The notes under the pieces were generated by a model. That model had not been told where the DNA came from and did no database searches. It saw only the letters and a program-made list of their open reading frames with translations. Shown here piece by piece: positions 9,004 to 17,314 of a stretch of DNA of 64,000 nucleotides. How positions within the stretch are numbered: the first letter of the stretch is position 1; every line of letters starts with the position of its first letter. Location of the stretch: assembly GCA_038207585.1 (NCBI GenBank), contig JBBQZP010000024.1, positions 1 through 64,000 on the forward strand, written 5' to 3'. The DNA comes from JBBQZP01 sp038207585. GTDB lineage: Bacteria > Pseudomonadota > Alphaproteobacteria > Rhodobacterales > Rhodobacteraceae. A program made the translations under genes and the position numbers.

Positions 9004-10182
9004 CTACCCGTAAAGACAGTCGCGAAGCCGGATAAGCCCGCGCTGCATTTCTTCTTTTGGGGCCACCAAAGCGACCCGGATATAGCCATGTCCGGGGTTT
9101 TCCCCGTTCGCCTCACGCGAAAGATACGCCCCCGGCAGAACCTTGACCCCGGTTTCACGCCACAATTTCACCGTGGCCGCCTCGCCGTCGTCGACCGGAA
9201 GCCACAGGAAAAACCCGCCCTCCGGCCCGGCATAGCCCTGCATTCCGGCAAAGACCTGATCCGCGATGCGGAATTTTTCCTGATAAAGCGCACGACTGGC
9301 ATCCACATGCGCCTCGTCGCGCCACGCGGCCTCGGCCACGCGCTGCAGGGGCAGCGGCAGGGGCGCGCCGGCAAACGCCCGTAGTTTGCGCAGGCGGATC
9401 ATGCTTTGCGCACCCGCCACGGCAAAACCGGACCGCAGCCCCGGCATGTTTGATCGTTTGGACAGCGAATGAAACGCCACCACCCGCTCGGGGTCGGCCC
9501 CGGTTTCGGAGGCGACTTGCAGGATGCCCACCGGGGGTGCTGTGCGCCAGATCTCCGCGTAACATTCATCGGCGAAGATCACGAAGTCATGTTTTTCGGC
9601 CAAAGCCAGCAATTCGGCCCAGTACTCGCGCGAGGCGACAGCCCCCTGCGGGTTCGCGGGCGAGCAGATGTAGACCACTGACGTGCGATCCAGCACATCC
9701 TTGGACAGGCCCGCGAAATCGGGCAGATGTTCGGTTGCGGCGGTGGCGGGCACATACATGGGCTCTGCGCCCACGGTCAGTGCGGCCACGGCATACACCT
9801 GATAAAACGGGTTCGGCATCAGCACCAAGGGTTGCTTGCCATGCTTTTTCTCGGGGCAAAGGGCGATGCAGGCGTTGAACAACCCCTCGCGCGTGCCGTT
9901 CAGGGTCAGCACGCGGTCATTTTCCACGGCAACGCCATAGCGTTTCTGAACCCATGCCGTGATTGCCGACAACAATTCGGGCGCGCCTTCGTTCGGGGGG
10001 TAGACGCCAAAGCCGTCCAGATTGGCCGCCAGCACCGGGCCTACAAAATCGGGCATCGCATGGCGCGGCTCGCCGATGGTCATCAAAATGGCCTCGCCGC
10101 CCGCGGGAACGGGGTCGAGCAGCGTCCGCAGACGCGGAAACGCATATTCCGGCAAGGTCGAAAACCGCTCAGGGAACGCCAT
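9004..10182 (-). CDS. PLP-dependent class I/II aminotransferase (DapC-like)
   Basis: 392 residues of fold-type I aminotransferase. Visible landmarks are YPPNEGAPELLSAI, MPNPFYQVY, SPANPQGAVAS, FADECYAEIW and the PLP lysine in HSLSKRSNMPGLRSGF. Rhodobacterales relatives are annotated as succinyldiaminopimelate aminotransferase for lysine/peptidoglycan synthesis, but substrate cannot be read from sequence. The ATG at 10182 has a GAGG site 6-9 bases upstream, better than the ATG 15 bases earlier. It is upstream of, and probably cotranscribed with, ftsK. Confidence 0.88.
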   Translation of the reverse strand: MAFPERFSTLPEYAFPRLRTLLDPVPAGGEAILMTIGEPRHAMPDFVGPVLAANLDGFGVYPPNEGAPELLSAITAWVQKRYGVAVENDRVLTLNGTREGLFNACIALCPEKKHGKQPLVLMPNPFYQVYAVAALTVGAEPMYVPATAATEHLPDFAGLSKDVLDRTSVVYICSPANPQGAVASREYWAELLALAEKHDFVIFADECYAEIWRTAPPVGILQVASETGADPERVVAFHSLSKRSNMPGLRSGFAVAGAQSMIRLRKLRAFAGAPLPLPLQRVAEAAWRDEAHVDASRALYQEKFRIADQVFAGMQGYAGPEGGFFLWLPVDDGEAATVKLWRETGVKVLPGAYLSREANGENPGHGYIRVALVAPKEEMQRGLIRLRDCLYG

Positions 10183-10309
10183 ATCTGCCTCATTCACCGG
10201 GGTCGTGTCGCCCCGTTTGAATTAAGCATAGCGGGGCAAACCGGCGCGGTCCAGAAAAACGCTGCAATCGCGGCAGGTTGTGGGGCGGGGTTGTGACTTT
10301 TTCGCCGTA

Positions 10310-11641
10310 TCAGCCCAGCGCGCGTTCGGCCGCCGCACCCAGCCGCAAAAGCCGTTCCTCCTGCCCCGCGCCGCACATCAGGCTGATGCCGCAGGATGGC
10401 TGACCCGTGGGCAGGGTCAGCACGCACAGCCCCAGCAGATTGCCGATGCGCGTGTTGCGCAGGGCCAGCAGGTTTTCGGCGGCAAAGAACGCCTCGTCCG
10501 CCAACAGCCGTGCGGCCTCGGGCGGCAGAATGGGCGAGGTGGGGATCAGAACCGCGTCAAACTGCGCCGTCTTGTCGGCCCAGATGCGGCGCAGGCGGTC
10601 CAGCTTTTGCCAGGCGGCGACGAAATCGGGGCCGGAAACGGCATCACCCAGACGAAACCGCTCGCGCACCGGGGCATACATCTTGTCGGGCGCAGCCTCG
10701 ATGGTATCGCGCCATGTTCCATACGCCTCGGGCGCAAAAAGCTGACCTGCCAGCGCCAGCGCCTCGGTCACCTCGGGCACAACCAGCCGGTCCACTTTGG
10801 CCCCGGCGGCGGCCAGACGTTGCACCGCACCGTCAAACCCCTTGGCGGGTGCGTCGCGCACGCCGTCCAACGCCACGGTTTCCAGCACCCCAAAGCGCAC
10901 GCCGCGCAACCGCGCTCCGGTCAGATCGGCGGGCTGGGTTCCCTCCATCACGGCCAGCAAAAGAGCGCAATCCTCGACATTGCGGGCCAAAGGGCCAACC
11001 GTATCGAAGCGCGGCGCCAGCGGCAGAACCCCCGCCAAAGAAAGCCGCCCAGAGGTCGTTTTCAACCCCACCAGATCGTTCCAAGCCGCAGGCACCCGCA
11101 CCGACCCACCGGTATCGGACCCGATGCCTGCCGCGGCGAGACCAAAGGCAATCGACGCCGCCGCCCCGGAAGATGACCCGCCGGGCACCGCCTTAGGGTC
11201 ATTCACACAGGGCGGCGTCGCGGTCATCGGGTTCAGCCCCAGCCCCGAGAAGGCAAGTTCGGTCATATGGGTCTTGCCCAGACAAACCAGCCCCTGCGCC
11301 GTGGCCGTGGCAAGCACTTCGGCATCCACCGTTGACACCCGCCCCGCCAGCAGCGCCGATCCACCCTCGCACCCGGCACCTGCCGCATCGAACAGGTCTT
11401 TCCAGCTGATCGGCACGCCGTCCAGCACGCCGATCCGCCGCCCCGCCTTGGCCCGGTCAGACGCGGCCATCGCCATTGACCGGGCCCGGCGCGGCGTGGT
11501 GCGGGCATAGATGCGGGCGGCGTCGGGGTGGGCGGCGATGGCATCAAGGAAAGCCTCGGTCAGTTCCATCGCGTTGATCCGTCCTGCGCCAATCTCGCGC
11601 CCCAGATCGCCTGCCGTCATCCAAAGCCAGTTCGCTGCCAT
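10310..11641 (-). CDS. Amidase-signature-family hydrolase
   Basis: 443 residues. The Ser-cisSer-Lys triad is visible: Lys in GVPISWKDLF, cis-Ser in GSDTGGSVRVPAAW, preceded by the signature GGSSSGAAASIAFGL. The family hydrolyses amide bonds; some members are GatA-like, others act on small xenobiotic or metabolite amides. With no gatB/gatC nearby, a free-standing amidase is more likely. The start MAANWLWMTAGDL is chosen; an internal ATG seven codons on is possible. It is divergent to the UbiH-type gene. Confidence 0.9.
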   Translation of the reverse strand: MAANWLWMTAGDLGREIGAGRINAMELTEAFLDAIAAHPDAARIYARTTPRRARSMAMAASDRAKAGRRIGVLDGVPISWKDLFDAAGAGCEGGSALLAGRVSTVDAEVLATATAQGLVCLGKTHMTELAFSGLGLNPMTATPPCVNDPKAVPGGSSSGAAASIAFGLAAAGIGSDTGGSVRVPAAWNDLVGLKTTSGRLSLAGVLPLAPRFDTVGPLARNVEDCALLLAVMEGTQPADLTGARLRGVRFGVLETVALDGVRDAPAKGFDGAVQRLAAAGAKVDRLVVPEVTEALALAGQLFAPEAYGTWRDTIEAAPDKMYAPVRERFRLGDAVSGPDFVAAWQKLDRLRRIWADKTAQFDAVLIPTSPILPPEAARLLADEAFFAAENLLALRNTRIGNLLGLCVLTLPTGQPSCGISLMCGAGQEERLLRLGAAAERALG

Positions 11642-11720
11642 CGCCCGCCCCCATGTTTGCACCAACGCTAGCGACAAGGCAGCGCATGGACAATCCCGCC
11701 TGCACCGCCATATGTGGGGC

Positions 11721-12950
11721 ATGGCACCTGATGCGGACATTCTGATTGCGGGCGGCGGGCTGAACGGCCCGGCCCTGGCGTTGGCGCTGGCGCAGGGTGG
11801 GTTTCGCGTGACGGTGATTGACGCGCGCCCGGCCCCTGCGCGGGCAGAGGCGGGGTTTGACGGCCGCGCCTATGCTTTGGCGATTGCGTCAAAGCGGCTT
11901 CTGGGGGGCATCGGGGTCTGGCCGGCAGTGGCCGACAAGGTGCAGCCGATTTTGCAGATCAAGGCGAGTGACGGTCTGGCAGGCAGCGGGGCCGCGCCGT
12001 TCTTTCTGACCTTCGATGCGGCGGAAATCGAAGAAGGCCCGATGGGTTTCCTGCTGGAGGATCGCCATCTTTACGCGGCCTTCCTTGCGGCCATGCGGGC
12101 GCAGGCGAACATCACGCTTTTATCGGGCGAAACGGTTGTAGCGCAAAATGTTACGCCCTCGGGTGTGTCGGTCACGCTGGCGTCGGGCAAAAGCCTTTCG
12201 GGGCGCGTTCTGGTCGGTTGTGACGGGCGCGGCAGTGGAACGGCGACGCGTGCGGGCATCACCCGGTCGGGGTGGGGATATGGGCAGACAGCCCTTGTCA
12301 CAGCGATCAAGCACGAGCGGCCCCACAACGGCATCGCGCATCAGTATTTTCTGCCCGAAGGCCCGCTGGCCATTCTGCCGCTGCACGGCGGGCATCATTC
12401 GTCGATCGTGTGGAGCGAGACGGAAGCCCGCGCAGCGGCCATTCAGGCGCTGGAGGATGGCGATTTCCTTGCCGCCCTGCGCCCGCGTTTCGGCGATTTT
12501 CTGGGAAAGATTGCGCTGGCGGGCACGCGGTTTACGTATCCGCTGTCGCTTAGCCTTGCCGATAACTTCATCGCCCCGCGCGTGGCTGTGGTGGGTGATG
12601 CGGCACACGGGGTTCACCCGATTGCCGGGCAAGGGCTGAACCTTGGCCTGCGCGATGTCGGCGCCTTGGCGCAGGTGTTGATCGAGGCCGCTAGGCGGGG
12701 CGAGGATATTGGCGCTGCGAATGTGCTGGACCGCTATCAGGTCTGGCGCAGGTTTGATGCAACGGCCCTGGCTTTGGGGATGGATGCGGTGAACCGGTTG
12801 TTTTCGAACGACAATCCGATTCTGCGCATCGGCCGCGATCTTGGGCTTGGGCTGGTCGGGCGCGTGCCCGCCCTGCGGCGCGGGTTCATGCGGCAGGCGG
12901 CGGGGCTTTCGGGCGATCTGCCGCGATTGCTGGCGGGTAAGCCGATTTAG
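11721..12950 (+). CDS. UbiH/UbiF/Coq6-family FAD monooxygenase (ubiquinone ring hydroxylase)
   Basis: 409 residues. An N-terminal Rossmann FAD motif (DILIAGGGLNGPALALALA) is followed by the hydroxylase motif VLVGCDGRGSGTA and the second FAD-ribityl motif AVVGDAAHGVHPIAGQGLNLGLRD, the family signature. These flavoproteins hydroxylate the ubiquinone precursor ring at the membrane face. Which carbon it hydroxylates (UbiH, UbiF, UbiI or broad UbiL type) cannot be told from sequence. An ATG at 11712 is an alternative start. It ends 3 bases from the convergent Trm112 gene. Confidence 0.9.
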   Translation: MAPDADILIAGGGLNGPALALALAQGGFRVTVIDARPAPARAEAGFDGRAYALAIASKRLLGGIGVWPAVADKVQPILQIKASDGLAGSGAAPFFLTFDAAEIEEGPMGFLLEDRHLYAAFLAAMRAQANITLLSGETVVAQNVTPSGVSVTLASGKSLSGRVLVGCDGRGSGTATRAGITRSGWGYGQTALVTAIKHERPHNGIAHQYFLPEGPLAILPLHGGHHSSIVWSETEARAAAIQALEDGDFLAALRPRFGDFLGKIALAGTRFTYPLSLSLADNFIAPRVAVVGDAAHGVHPIAGQGLNLGLRDVGALAQVLIEAARRGEDIGAANVLDRYQVWRRFDATALALGMDAVNRLFSNDNPILRIGRDLGLGLVGRVPALRRGFMRQAAGLSGDLPRLLAGKPI

Positions 12951-12953
12951 GCG

Positions 12954-13151
12954 CTATTCGATGCTGCGCGCCTCGGAAACCAGCATGATCGGAATACCAT
13001 CGCGGATCGGAAACGCCAGATTGGCGCGTTTGGACACCAACTCTGCCCGCTCGGCGTCATAGACCAGCCCACTGTGCGTGACGGGGCAAATCAGCGCTTC
13101 AAGCATGCGGCGGTCAAAGGCGGCGGGGTCGCGGGGGGTGTCATCGCTCAT
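12954..13151 (-). CDS. Trm112-family small zinc-ribbon-like protein
   Basis: 65 residues. The fold signature is FDRRMLEALICPVTHSGLVYD followed by AFPIRDGIPIMLVSEAR. Trm112 proteins act as small partners of methyltransferases in eukaryotes and archaea; the bacterial YcaR-like role is unclear. Only one Cys of the zinc ribbon pairs remains. Its ATG overlaps the stop of the LON-domain gene as ATGA, so the two are coupled. Confidence 0.88.
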   Translation of the reverse strand: MSDDTPRDPAAFDRRMLEALICPVTHSGLVYDAERAELVSKRANLAFPIRDGIPIMLVSEARSIE

Positions 13152-13804
13152 TGCATCACCTCATCATCGGAACCGCCGCGCAGAGCGAATTCCATAAGTG
13201 TGACCAGCGTTTCGCGCCGGGTCGCCAGTGACGGCGCTTCCAGAAGCGCCTGTTTATCTTCGGGGGCCATCGGGCACAGCATCGACAGCGAGTTGATCAG
13301 CAACTCCGGCTCGGCCTCTTTCAGGCTGGACCAGTCGGTTGACAGATCCATTGCCTGAAAATAGCGGCCCAGAAGGCCCATGAAGTCGTCGCGCCTGAAG
13401 GCGGCATCGGCTTCGGTGTCGCCCAGATCGCGGGAGAAATTCGCCCAATCCACGATGCAGCGGCGGTAGGGGGTGAAGCCTTCCGCCTCGGCCACCACGC
13501 GAAACCGCGAGATGCCCGACAGGGTGATCATGTAGCGCCCGTCTTCGGTTTCGGAAAACCCGGTCAGACGGCCCGCGCAGCCGATGGCCTGCAGGCGCTT
13601 TTCCGACCCGCCCGCACTTTGCGCCATTGGCACCTCGCGCGGCTGGATCATGCCGATCAGGCGACTTTGGGTTTTCATGCAGTCTTCGATCATCTGAAGA
13701 TAGCGGGGTTCAAAGATATGCAGCGGCAACCGCGCACGCGGCAAAAGCAGCGCGCCCGGCAGCGGAAACACAGGGATCGTCTCGGGTAGGTCGATGGGTT
13801 TCAT
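13148..13804 (-). CDS. LON N-terminal (substrate-binding) domain protein
   Basis: 218 residues covering only the LON substrate-binding domain (IPVFPLPGALLLPRARLPLHIFEPRY, GCAGRLTGFSETEDGRYMITLSGISRFRV); AAA ATPase and protease domains of Lon are absent. Such stand-alone proteins are widespread in alphaproteobacteria and are of unproven function, presumably binding unfolded clients. An AAAGG site sits better for the second of two adjacent ATG codons (13804 rather than 13807). It lies between the thioredoxin-like chaperone gene and Trm112. Confidence 0.9.
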   Translation of the reverse strand: MKPIDLPETIPVFPLPGALLLPRARLPLHIFEPRYLQMIEDCMKTQSRLIGMIQPREVPMAQSAGGSEKRLQAIGCAGRLTGFSETEDGRYMITLSGISRFRVVAEAEGFTPYRRCIVDWANFSRDLGDTEADAAFRRDDFMGLLGRYFQAMDLSTDWSSLKEAEPELLINSLSMLCPMAPEDKQALLEAPSLATRRETLVTLMEFALRGGSDDEVMQ

Positions 13805-13850
13805 CATATGCCTTTAGCTAGGCCGGGTGGCGACACTTGCAATCACCCGG

Positions 13851-14765
13851 TCAGGCGAAAATCATCGACGACAGACGGCGGCGGCCCTTAAGCACAACCG
13901 GGTCCTGCGGTTTGAGCGCATCAAAGATGATCATCAGTTGCGCGCGGGCAGCCCCGTCATTCCATTCACGATCCCGGCGGAACAGTTCCAGCAGCGCGTC
14001 CACCGCCTCATCCGCCTTGCCCGCGGCATTGAGCGCCACAGCCAGATCGAACCGCGCCTGATGATCGCCCGGGTTTGCATCAACGGCGGCGCGCAATTCG
14101 GCCTCGGGTCCGGCATTCGCGGCTTGGCGCGCGAGTTCAAGCTGCGCGCGGGCGGCGTCAATTTCCTTGGCCCCTGCCATGGCTGTGGGAACGCCATCCA
14201 ACAGAGCCTGCGCCTGGTCAAGATCGGGGAGTGCCACGTAAGACCGAACCATTCCGCCGTAAGCCACGGCACTGGCGGGGTCTTCCTCCAGAATGGCGGC
14301 AAATGTTTCGGCGGCATCCTGTGCTGCACCCTCAGTCAGCATCGCCTCGGCGGCCTCGATCGCGGCACCCAGACCGTCATCGCCAGCCAAAGCGGCAACG
14401 CGGTCAACAAACGCTTTCACTTCGGATGCAGGTACGGCCCCCTGAAACCCGTCAACCGGCTGGCCCTGAAAGAACGCATAAACCGTGGGGATCGACTGGA
14501 TGCGCAACTGCCCGGCAATGGCCTGCGCCTGATCGACGTTGACCTTGGCCATGCGGACCTTGCCGCCTGCCGCCGTGACAGCCGCCTCAAGTTGCGGTCC
14601 AAGCGTCTTGCAGGGGCCACACCAAGGCGCCCAGAAATCGACGATCACCGGAATCTCGCGGCTGGCCTCGATCACCTCGGCCATGAAATCAGCCTCGGCT
14701 ACGTCGCGGATCAGATCGCCTTTGTCTGCCGGTGCCGCCTGCGGTGTGGTTCCCAGATTGAACAT
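13851..14765 (-). CDS. cnoX: Thioredoxin-TPR co-chaperone CnoX (YbbN-like)
   Basis: 304 residues. An N-terminal thioredoxin domain (residues 20-125) with active site WCGPC (Cys49, Cys52) is followed by a helical TPR-like tail (residues 130-304; LAAEEAMLTEGAAQDAAETFAAILEEDP-type repeats). CnoX holds chlorine- or heat-damaged proteins and passes them to DnaK and GroEL. The full CxxC is present, unlike E. coli CnoX, so disulfide exchange is possible. It precedes the LON-domain and Trm112 genes on the same strand. Confidence 0.88.
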   Translation of the reverse strand: MFNLGTTPQAAPADKGDLIRDVAEADFMAEVIEASREIPVIVDFWAPWCGPCKTLGPQLEAAVTAAGGKVRMAKVNVDQAQAIAGQLRIQSIPTVYAFFQGQPVDGFQGAVPASEVKAFVDRVAALAGDDGLGAAIEAAEAMLTEGAAQDAAETFAAILEEDPASAVAYGGMVRSYVALPDLDQAQALLDGVPTAMAGAKEIDAARAQLELARQAANAGPEAELRAAVDANPGDHQARFDLAVALNAAGKADEAVDALLELFRRDREWNDGAARAQLMIIFDALKPQDPVVLKGRRRLSSMIFA

Positions 14766-14831
14766 GCTGTCCCCCGTGTCACAAATGTCCGCCTCTATAT
14801 GCGCACCGCAGCGGCAAAGGCCAAGGGGCAA

Positions 14832-15623
14832 TCAATCCAGATCAAAGGTCGCAAAGACCGGCGCGTGATCGGACGGCTGTTCCCACCCGCGCACGGGGCG
14901 CAGGATGCGGCTGGAATGGGCGGCATTGGCAATATCGGGCGTCGCCCAGATGTGATCCAGCCTGCGGCCCTTGTCGGCGCTGTCCCATTCGGGCGAACGG
15001 TAGGACCACCACGAGTAAAGCGGGCCCCGCGGAATGTCCTTGCGGGTGATGTCGACCCATTTGCCCGCGTCCATCACTGCGTTGAAATGGTCAACCTCGA
15101 TAGGCGTGTGGCTTACGATCTTCAGCAGCGCCTTGTGGTTCCAGACGTCATCCTCACGCGGGGCGATGTTCAGATCACCCACCAGAATGGCGCGATCCGG
15201 CGCATCCCAATGGAAATGGTCACGAAGGCCGGTCAGATAGTCCAGCTTCTGGCCGAATTTTTCATTCACCGTGCGGTCCGGGATGTCACCCCCCGCAGGC
15301 ACATAGCAATTGTGGATGGTGACGCCGTTTTCCAGCCGCGCGGCGACGTGCCGCGCGTGGCCAAGTTCTGCGAAATCCTTGTCGCCCGCATCCATGATCG
15401 GGCGTTTGGACAGGATTGCGACCCCATTATAGCCCTTCTGCCCGCGCGCCACGATATAGCGATAGCCCGCCGCCTGAAACTGAGCCAGCGGGATCAATTC
15501 GACCGGGCTCTTACACTCCTGCAGGCACAGGATATCGGGCAATTCCTCGGTCATCAGGCGCAAGACCAGATTTTCGCGCAGACGGACCGAGTTGATGTTC
15601 CAGGTGGCAAGGGTAAAGGGCAT
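14832..15623 (-). CDS. xthA: Exodeoxyribonuclease III (AP endonuclease)
   Basis: 263 residues, full family length. Motifs of the exonuclease-endonuclease-phosphatase fold are intact: TWNINSVRLR, LCLQECK, GYNGVAILSK, VGDLNIAPREDDVWN, and the C-terminal RRLDHIWAT and SDHAPVFATFD. It nicks DNA at abasic sites and removes 3' blocking groups in base excision repair. The start MPFTLATWNIN is the conserved one. Confidence 0.95.
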   Translation of the reverse strand: MPFTLATWNINSVRLRENLVLRLMTEELPDILCLQECKSPVELIPLAQFQAAGYRYIVARGQKGYNGVAILSKRPIMDAGDKDFAELGHARHVAARLENGVTIHNCYVPAGGDIPDRTVNEKFGQKLDYLTGLRDHFHWDAPDRAILVGDLNIAPREDDVWNHKALLKIVSHTPIEVDHFNAVMDAGKWVDITRKDIPRGPLYSWWSYRSPEWDSADKGRRLDHIWATPDIANAAHSSRILRPVRGWEQPSDHAPVFATFDLD

Positions 15624-15689
15624 GACGACACTCCTGTAGGCACGCCCTTTGCATCACGAAACGGCGGCGCGGTCCATGCGATATGCTGA

Positions 15690-15725
15690 AACGCAAAACG
15701 CGCCCGGATTTGCGGGGCGCGTTTC
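15690..15725 (-). terminator. Rho-independent terminator of the small secreted protein gene
   Basis: On the minus strand an 8-bp perfect stem ACGCGCCC / GGGCGCGT closes a 9-base loop and runs into TTTGCGTTT. It lies 19 bases past the stop at 15744. Confidence 0.75.
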
Positions 15726-15743
15726 AGACCGAGTTCCGGGTGA

Positions 15744-16067
15744 TCAGTTGATGGTGTAGGACGCGCCGTCGCACAGGTTCGCCTTGTCCTGCAGAACGTC
15801 GCCGTCACCGAACACCATCTTCAGATCATAGTCACAGCCCGACGCATTCGCGATGTTGACGTTGCCGTTGTTGCCGCTGGGCATGGTCGCACCGCCAAGG
15901 ATGTTTTCTTCCCAAGTGCCCGAGTTCGCGGGCGAGGCATAAAGCTCGGTCAGATCAACGCCCGAGTTGTTCACGATTGTGAAGGCCAGATCATCCGCTG
16001 CGGCGGGCACGGCAAAAGCCAGCGTCAGTGCGGCCACGGCAGCATAGGGGGCAAAGCGGATCATCAT
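15744..16067 (-). CDS. Small secreted protein, function unknown
   Basis: 107 residues. A clear Sec signal (MMIRFAPYAAVAALTLAFAV) ends AAA before DDLAFTIVNNSG. The mature domain of about 83 residues has LTELYASPANSGTWEENILG and ends LCDGASYTIN, with two cysteines that could form a disulfide. Short proteins with this FTIVNNSGxDLTELYxSP pattern occur in many Rhodobacterales, but I know no function. It has its own terminator and an AGGAAAGG ribosome site, and lies just downstream of the tandem small-RNA region. Confidence 0.75.
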   Translation of the reverse strand: MMIRFAPYAAVAALTLAFAVPAAADDLAFTIVNNSGVDLTELYASPANSGTWEENILGGATMPSGNNGNVNIANASGCDYDLKMVFGDGDVLQDKANLCDGASYTIN

Positions 16068-16194
16068 ATCGGTCCTTTCCTCGGGCAGCGGCCCGACGTG
16101 GCGCGATCTGCGCCGGTTCTACATATGTGCACGGTCGCAAGAATATTCCAGCCCCCGCGCCGTTACGTCACAAATTTCGGAAATCCAGCCCCCG

Positions 16195-16300
16195 GACAAA
16201 GAAGTGCCGGGCAAGCAGGCCCGGCGAGTCCAACAGGGAGGTAGCGGTAACTTAACCTGAAGTTGCGCAGATTACGAGTATGGGAAACAATACCCATGCA
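16195..16300 (-). ncRNA. Candidate small RNA B (promoter-distal copy of a tandem pair)
   Basis: Reading the minus strand: a weak hairpin (AACTT / AAGTT at 16249-16264), the single-stranded core CCTCCCTGTTGGA (16241-16229), then a terminator stem GCCGGGC / GCCCGGC with the imperfect U-tract ACTTCTTTG (16212-16195). The core is identical to that in copy A 137 bases away, and the hairpin-core-terminator order is the same. The 5' end is not defined; 16300 is a guess taking in the ATGGG / CCCAT hairpin. No ORF fits. The CU-rich core is complementary to Shine-Dalgarno-type sequences. Confidence 0.5.
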
Positions 16301-16334
16301 ACCACCTGAGTCCTGCGACATCTGCGCCACAGGT

Positions 16335-16362
16335 AAAAAAAGGCCGGGCACGAGGCCCGGCC
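16335..16362 (-). terminator. Strong Rho-independent terminator downstream of cenR / end of sRNA A
   Basis: Perfect 8-bp stem GGCCGGGC / GCCCGGCC, 5-base loop, then TTTTTTT on the minus strand. Confidence 0.85.
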
Positions 16363-16436
16363 AGGTCCAACAGGGAGGATGTCGTGTCATAACCCCGGCA
16401 CGACAAGGGGAACCTTCGGCAGCACGCGTTCTGCCT
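16335..16436 (-). ncRNA. Candidate small RNA A with anti-Shine-Dalgarno core
   Basis: On the minus strand: a possible promoter TTATTG-17-TATACC (16471-16443), then a 7-bp hairpin TGTCGTG / CACGACA (16405-16380), the core CCTCCCTGTTGGA (16378-16366), and a strong terminator GGCCGGGC / GCCCGGCC followed by seven T (16362-16335). This is the layout of trans-acting alphaproteobacterial sRNAs with CU-rich loops. The transcript would be about 100 nt and would start just after the cenR stop. The same block could also serve as the cenR terminator. Confidence 0.6.
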
Positions 16437-16476
16437 GAGACCGGTATAGGTGCCGAAACGGGCAACAATAAGGTCT

Positions 16477-17163
16477 TCAGGCGACCAATCTGTAGCCGCC
16501 CGATTCCGTCACCAGAAGCCGCGCATTCGACGGATCAGGCTCGATCTTCTGGCGGAGGCGGTAGATATGCGTCTCAAGCGTGTGGGTCGTGACACCGGCG
16601 TTATAGCCCCAGACTTCATGCAACAGCACATCGCGCGCCACCACCCCTTGCGATGAGCGATAGAGATACTTCAAGATGTTGGTTTCTTTCTCGGTCAGGC
16701 GGATCTTCTTGTCCTTGGCGTCCAGCAGCATCTTTTGTGCGGGTTTGAAGGTATAGGGCCCAAGCTGGAAGATCGCGTCTTCCGACTGTTCGTGCTGGCG
16801 CAATTGTGCCCGAATCCGGGCCAACAGGACCGGAAACTTGAACGGTTTGGTCACATAGTCATTCGCCCCCGAATCGAGGCCCAGAATCGTGTCAGCATCG
16901 GAGTCGTGCCCGGTCAGCATCATCACCGGGCATTTGACACCCTGTTTGCGCATCCGGCGGCACAATTCGCGGCCATCCGTATCGGGCAGGCCGACATCCA
17001 GAATGACCAGATCGTAAAGCCCGGCTTTCGCTTTTTCCATGCCTTCGGCGCCTGTCGCGGCTTCGAAAACATCGAAATCTTCGGTCATGACCAGTTGTTC
17101 GCTCAGCGCTTCGCGCAGGTCGTCATCATCATCGACGAGAAGGATTTTGCGGAGGGATGCCAT
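16477..17163 (-). CDS. cenR: OmpR-family response regulator, CenR-like (cell envelope)
   Basis: 228 residues. The receiver domain (residues 5-120) has the acidic pocket VDDDDD, phospho-acceptor Asp56 in VILDVGLP and the switch Lys in YVTKPFKFP. The winged-helix output domain (130-228) carries LTEKETNILKYLYR, VWGYNAGVTTHTLETHIYRLRQKIEPD. The HDSDADTILGLDSGANDYV stretch and the GVTTHTLETHIYRLR helix match what I recall of CenR, the essential envelope regulator of Caulobacter and Rhodobacter. No histidine kinase gene is adjacent. It is divergent to ribA. Confidence 0.75.
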   Translation of the reverse strand: MASLRKILLVDDDDDLREALSEQLVMTEDFDVFEAATGAEGMEKAKAGLYDLVILDVGLPDTDGRELCRRMRKQGVKCPVMMLTGHDSDADTILGLDSGANDYVTKPFKFPVLLARIRAQLRQHEQSEDAIFQLGPYTFKPAQKMLLDAKDKKIRLTEKETNILKYLYRSSQGVVARDVLLHEVWGYNAGVTTHTLETHIYRLRQKIEPDPSNARLLVTESGGYRLVA

Positions 17164-17314
17164 GTGTTTGCTCCTTTTGCCTGTTTTGCAGATGCGCCCG
17201 CAACACGGGTCCGGCAAGAATTGAAACAGTTTTCTCACGCGGACGTGTCGGCTGCGGGGGGTATGTTTCAATTTCCTGCGTACCGGATTATGGATTGGCC
17301 GGTAAGGAGTGCCC

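Noticed and set aside
13827..15689. 620-codon plus-strand ORF opposite cnoX and xthA
   Set aside because: It is a mirror of two well-supported minus-strand genes in high-GC DNA, has no recognisable domain and spans their intergenic gap.
16195..16436. Identification of the small RNAs as CcsR/cuckoo family
   Set aside because: That family shows CCUCCUCCC loops and lies near DUF1127 genes. The core here is CCUCCCUGUUGGA and no DUF1127 gene is present.
16379..16438. Plus-strand 19-codon ORF behind AACAGGGAGG in the sRNA region
   Set aside because: The ATG abuts the putative ribosome site with no spacing, the peptide has no features, and the other copy of the motif has no ATG after it. The minus-strand sRNA reading explains both copies.
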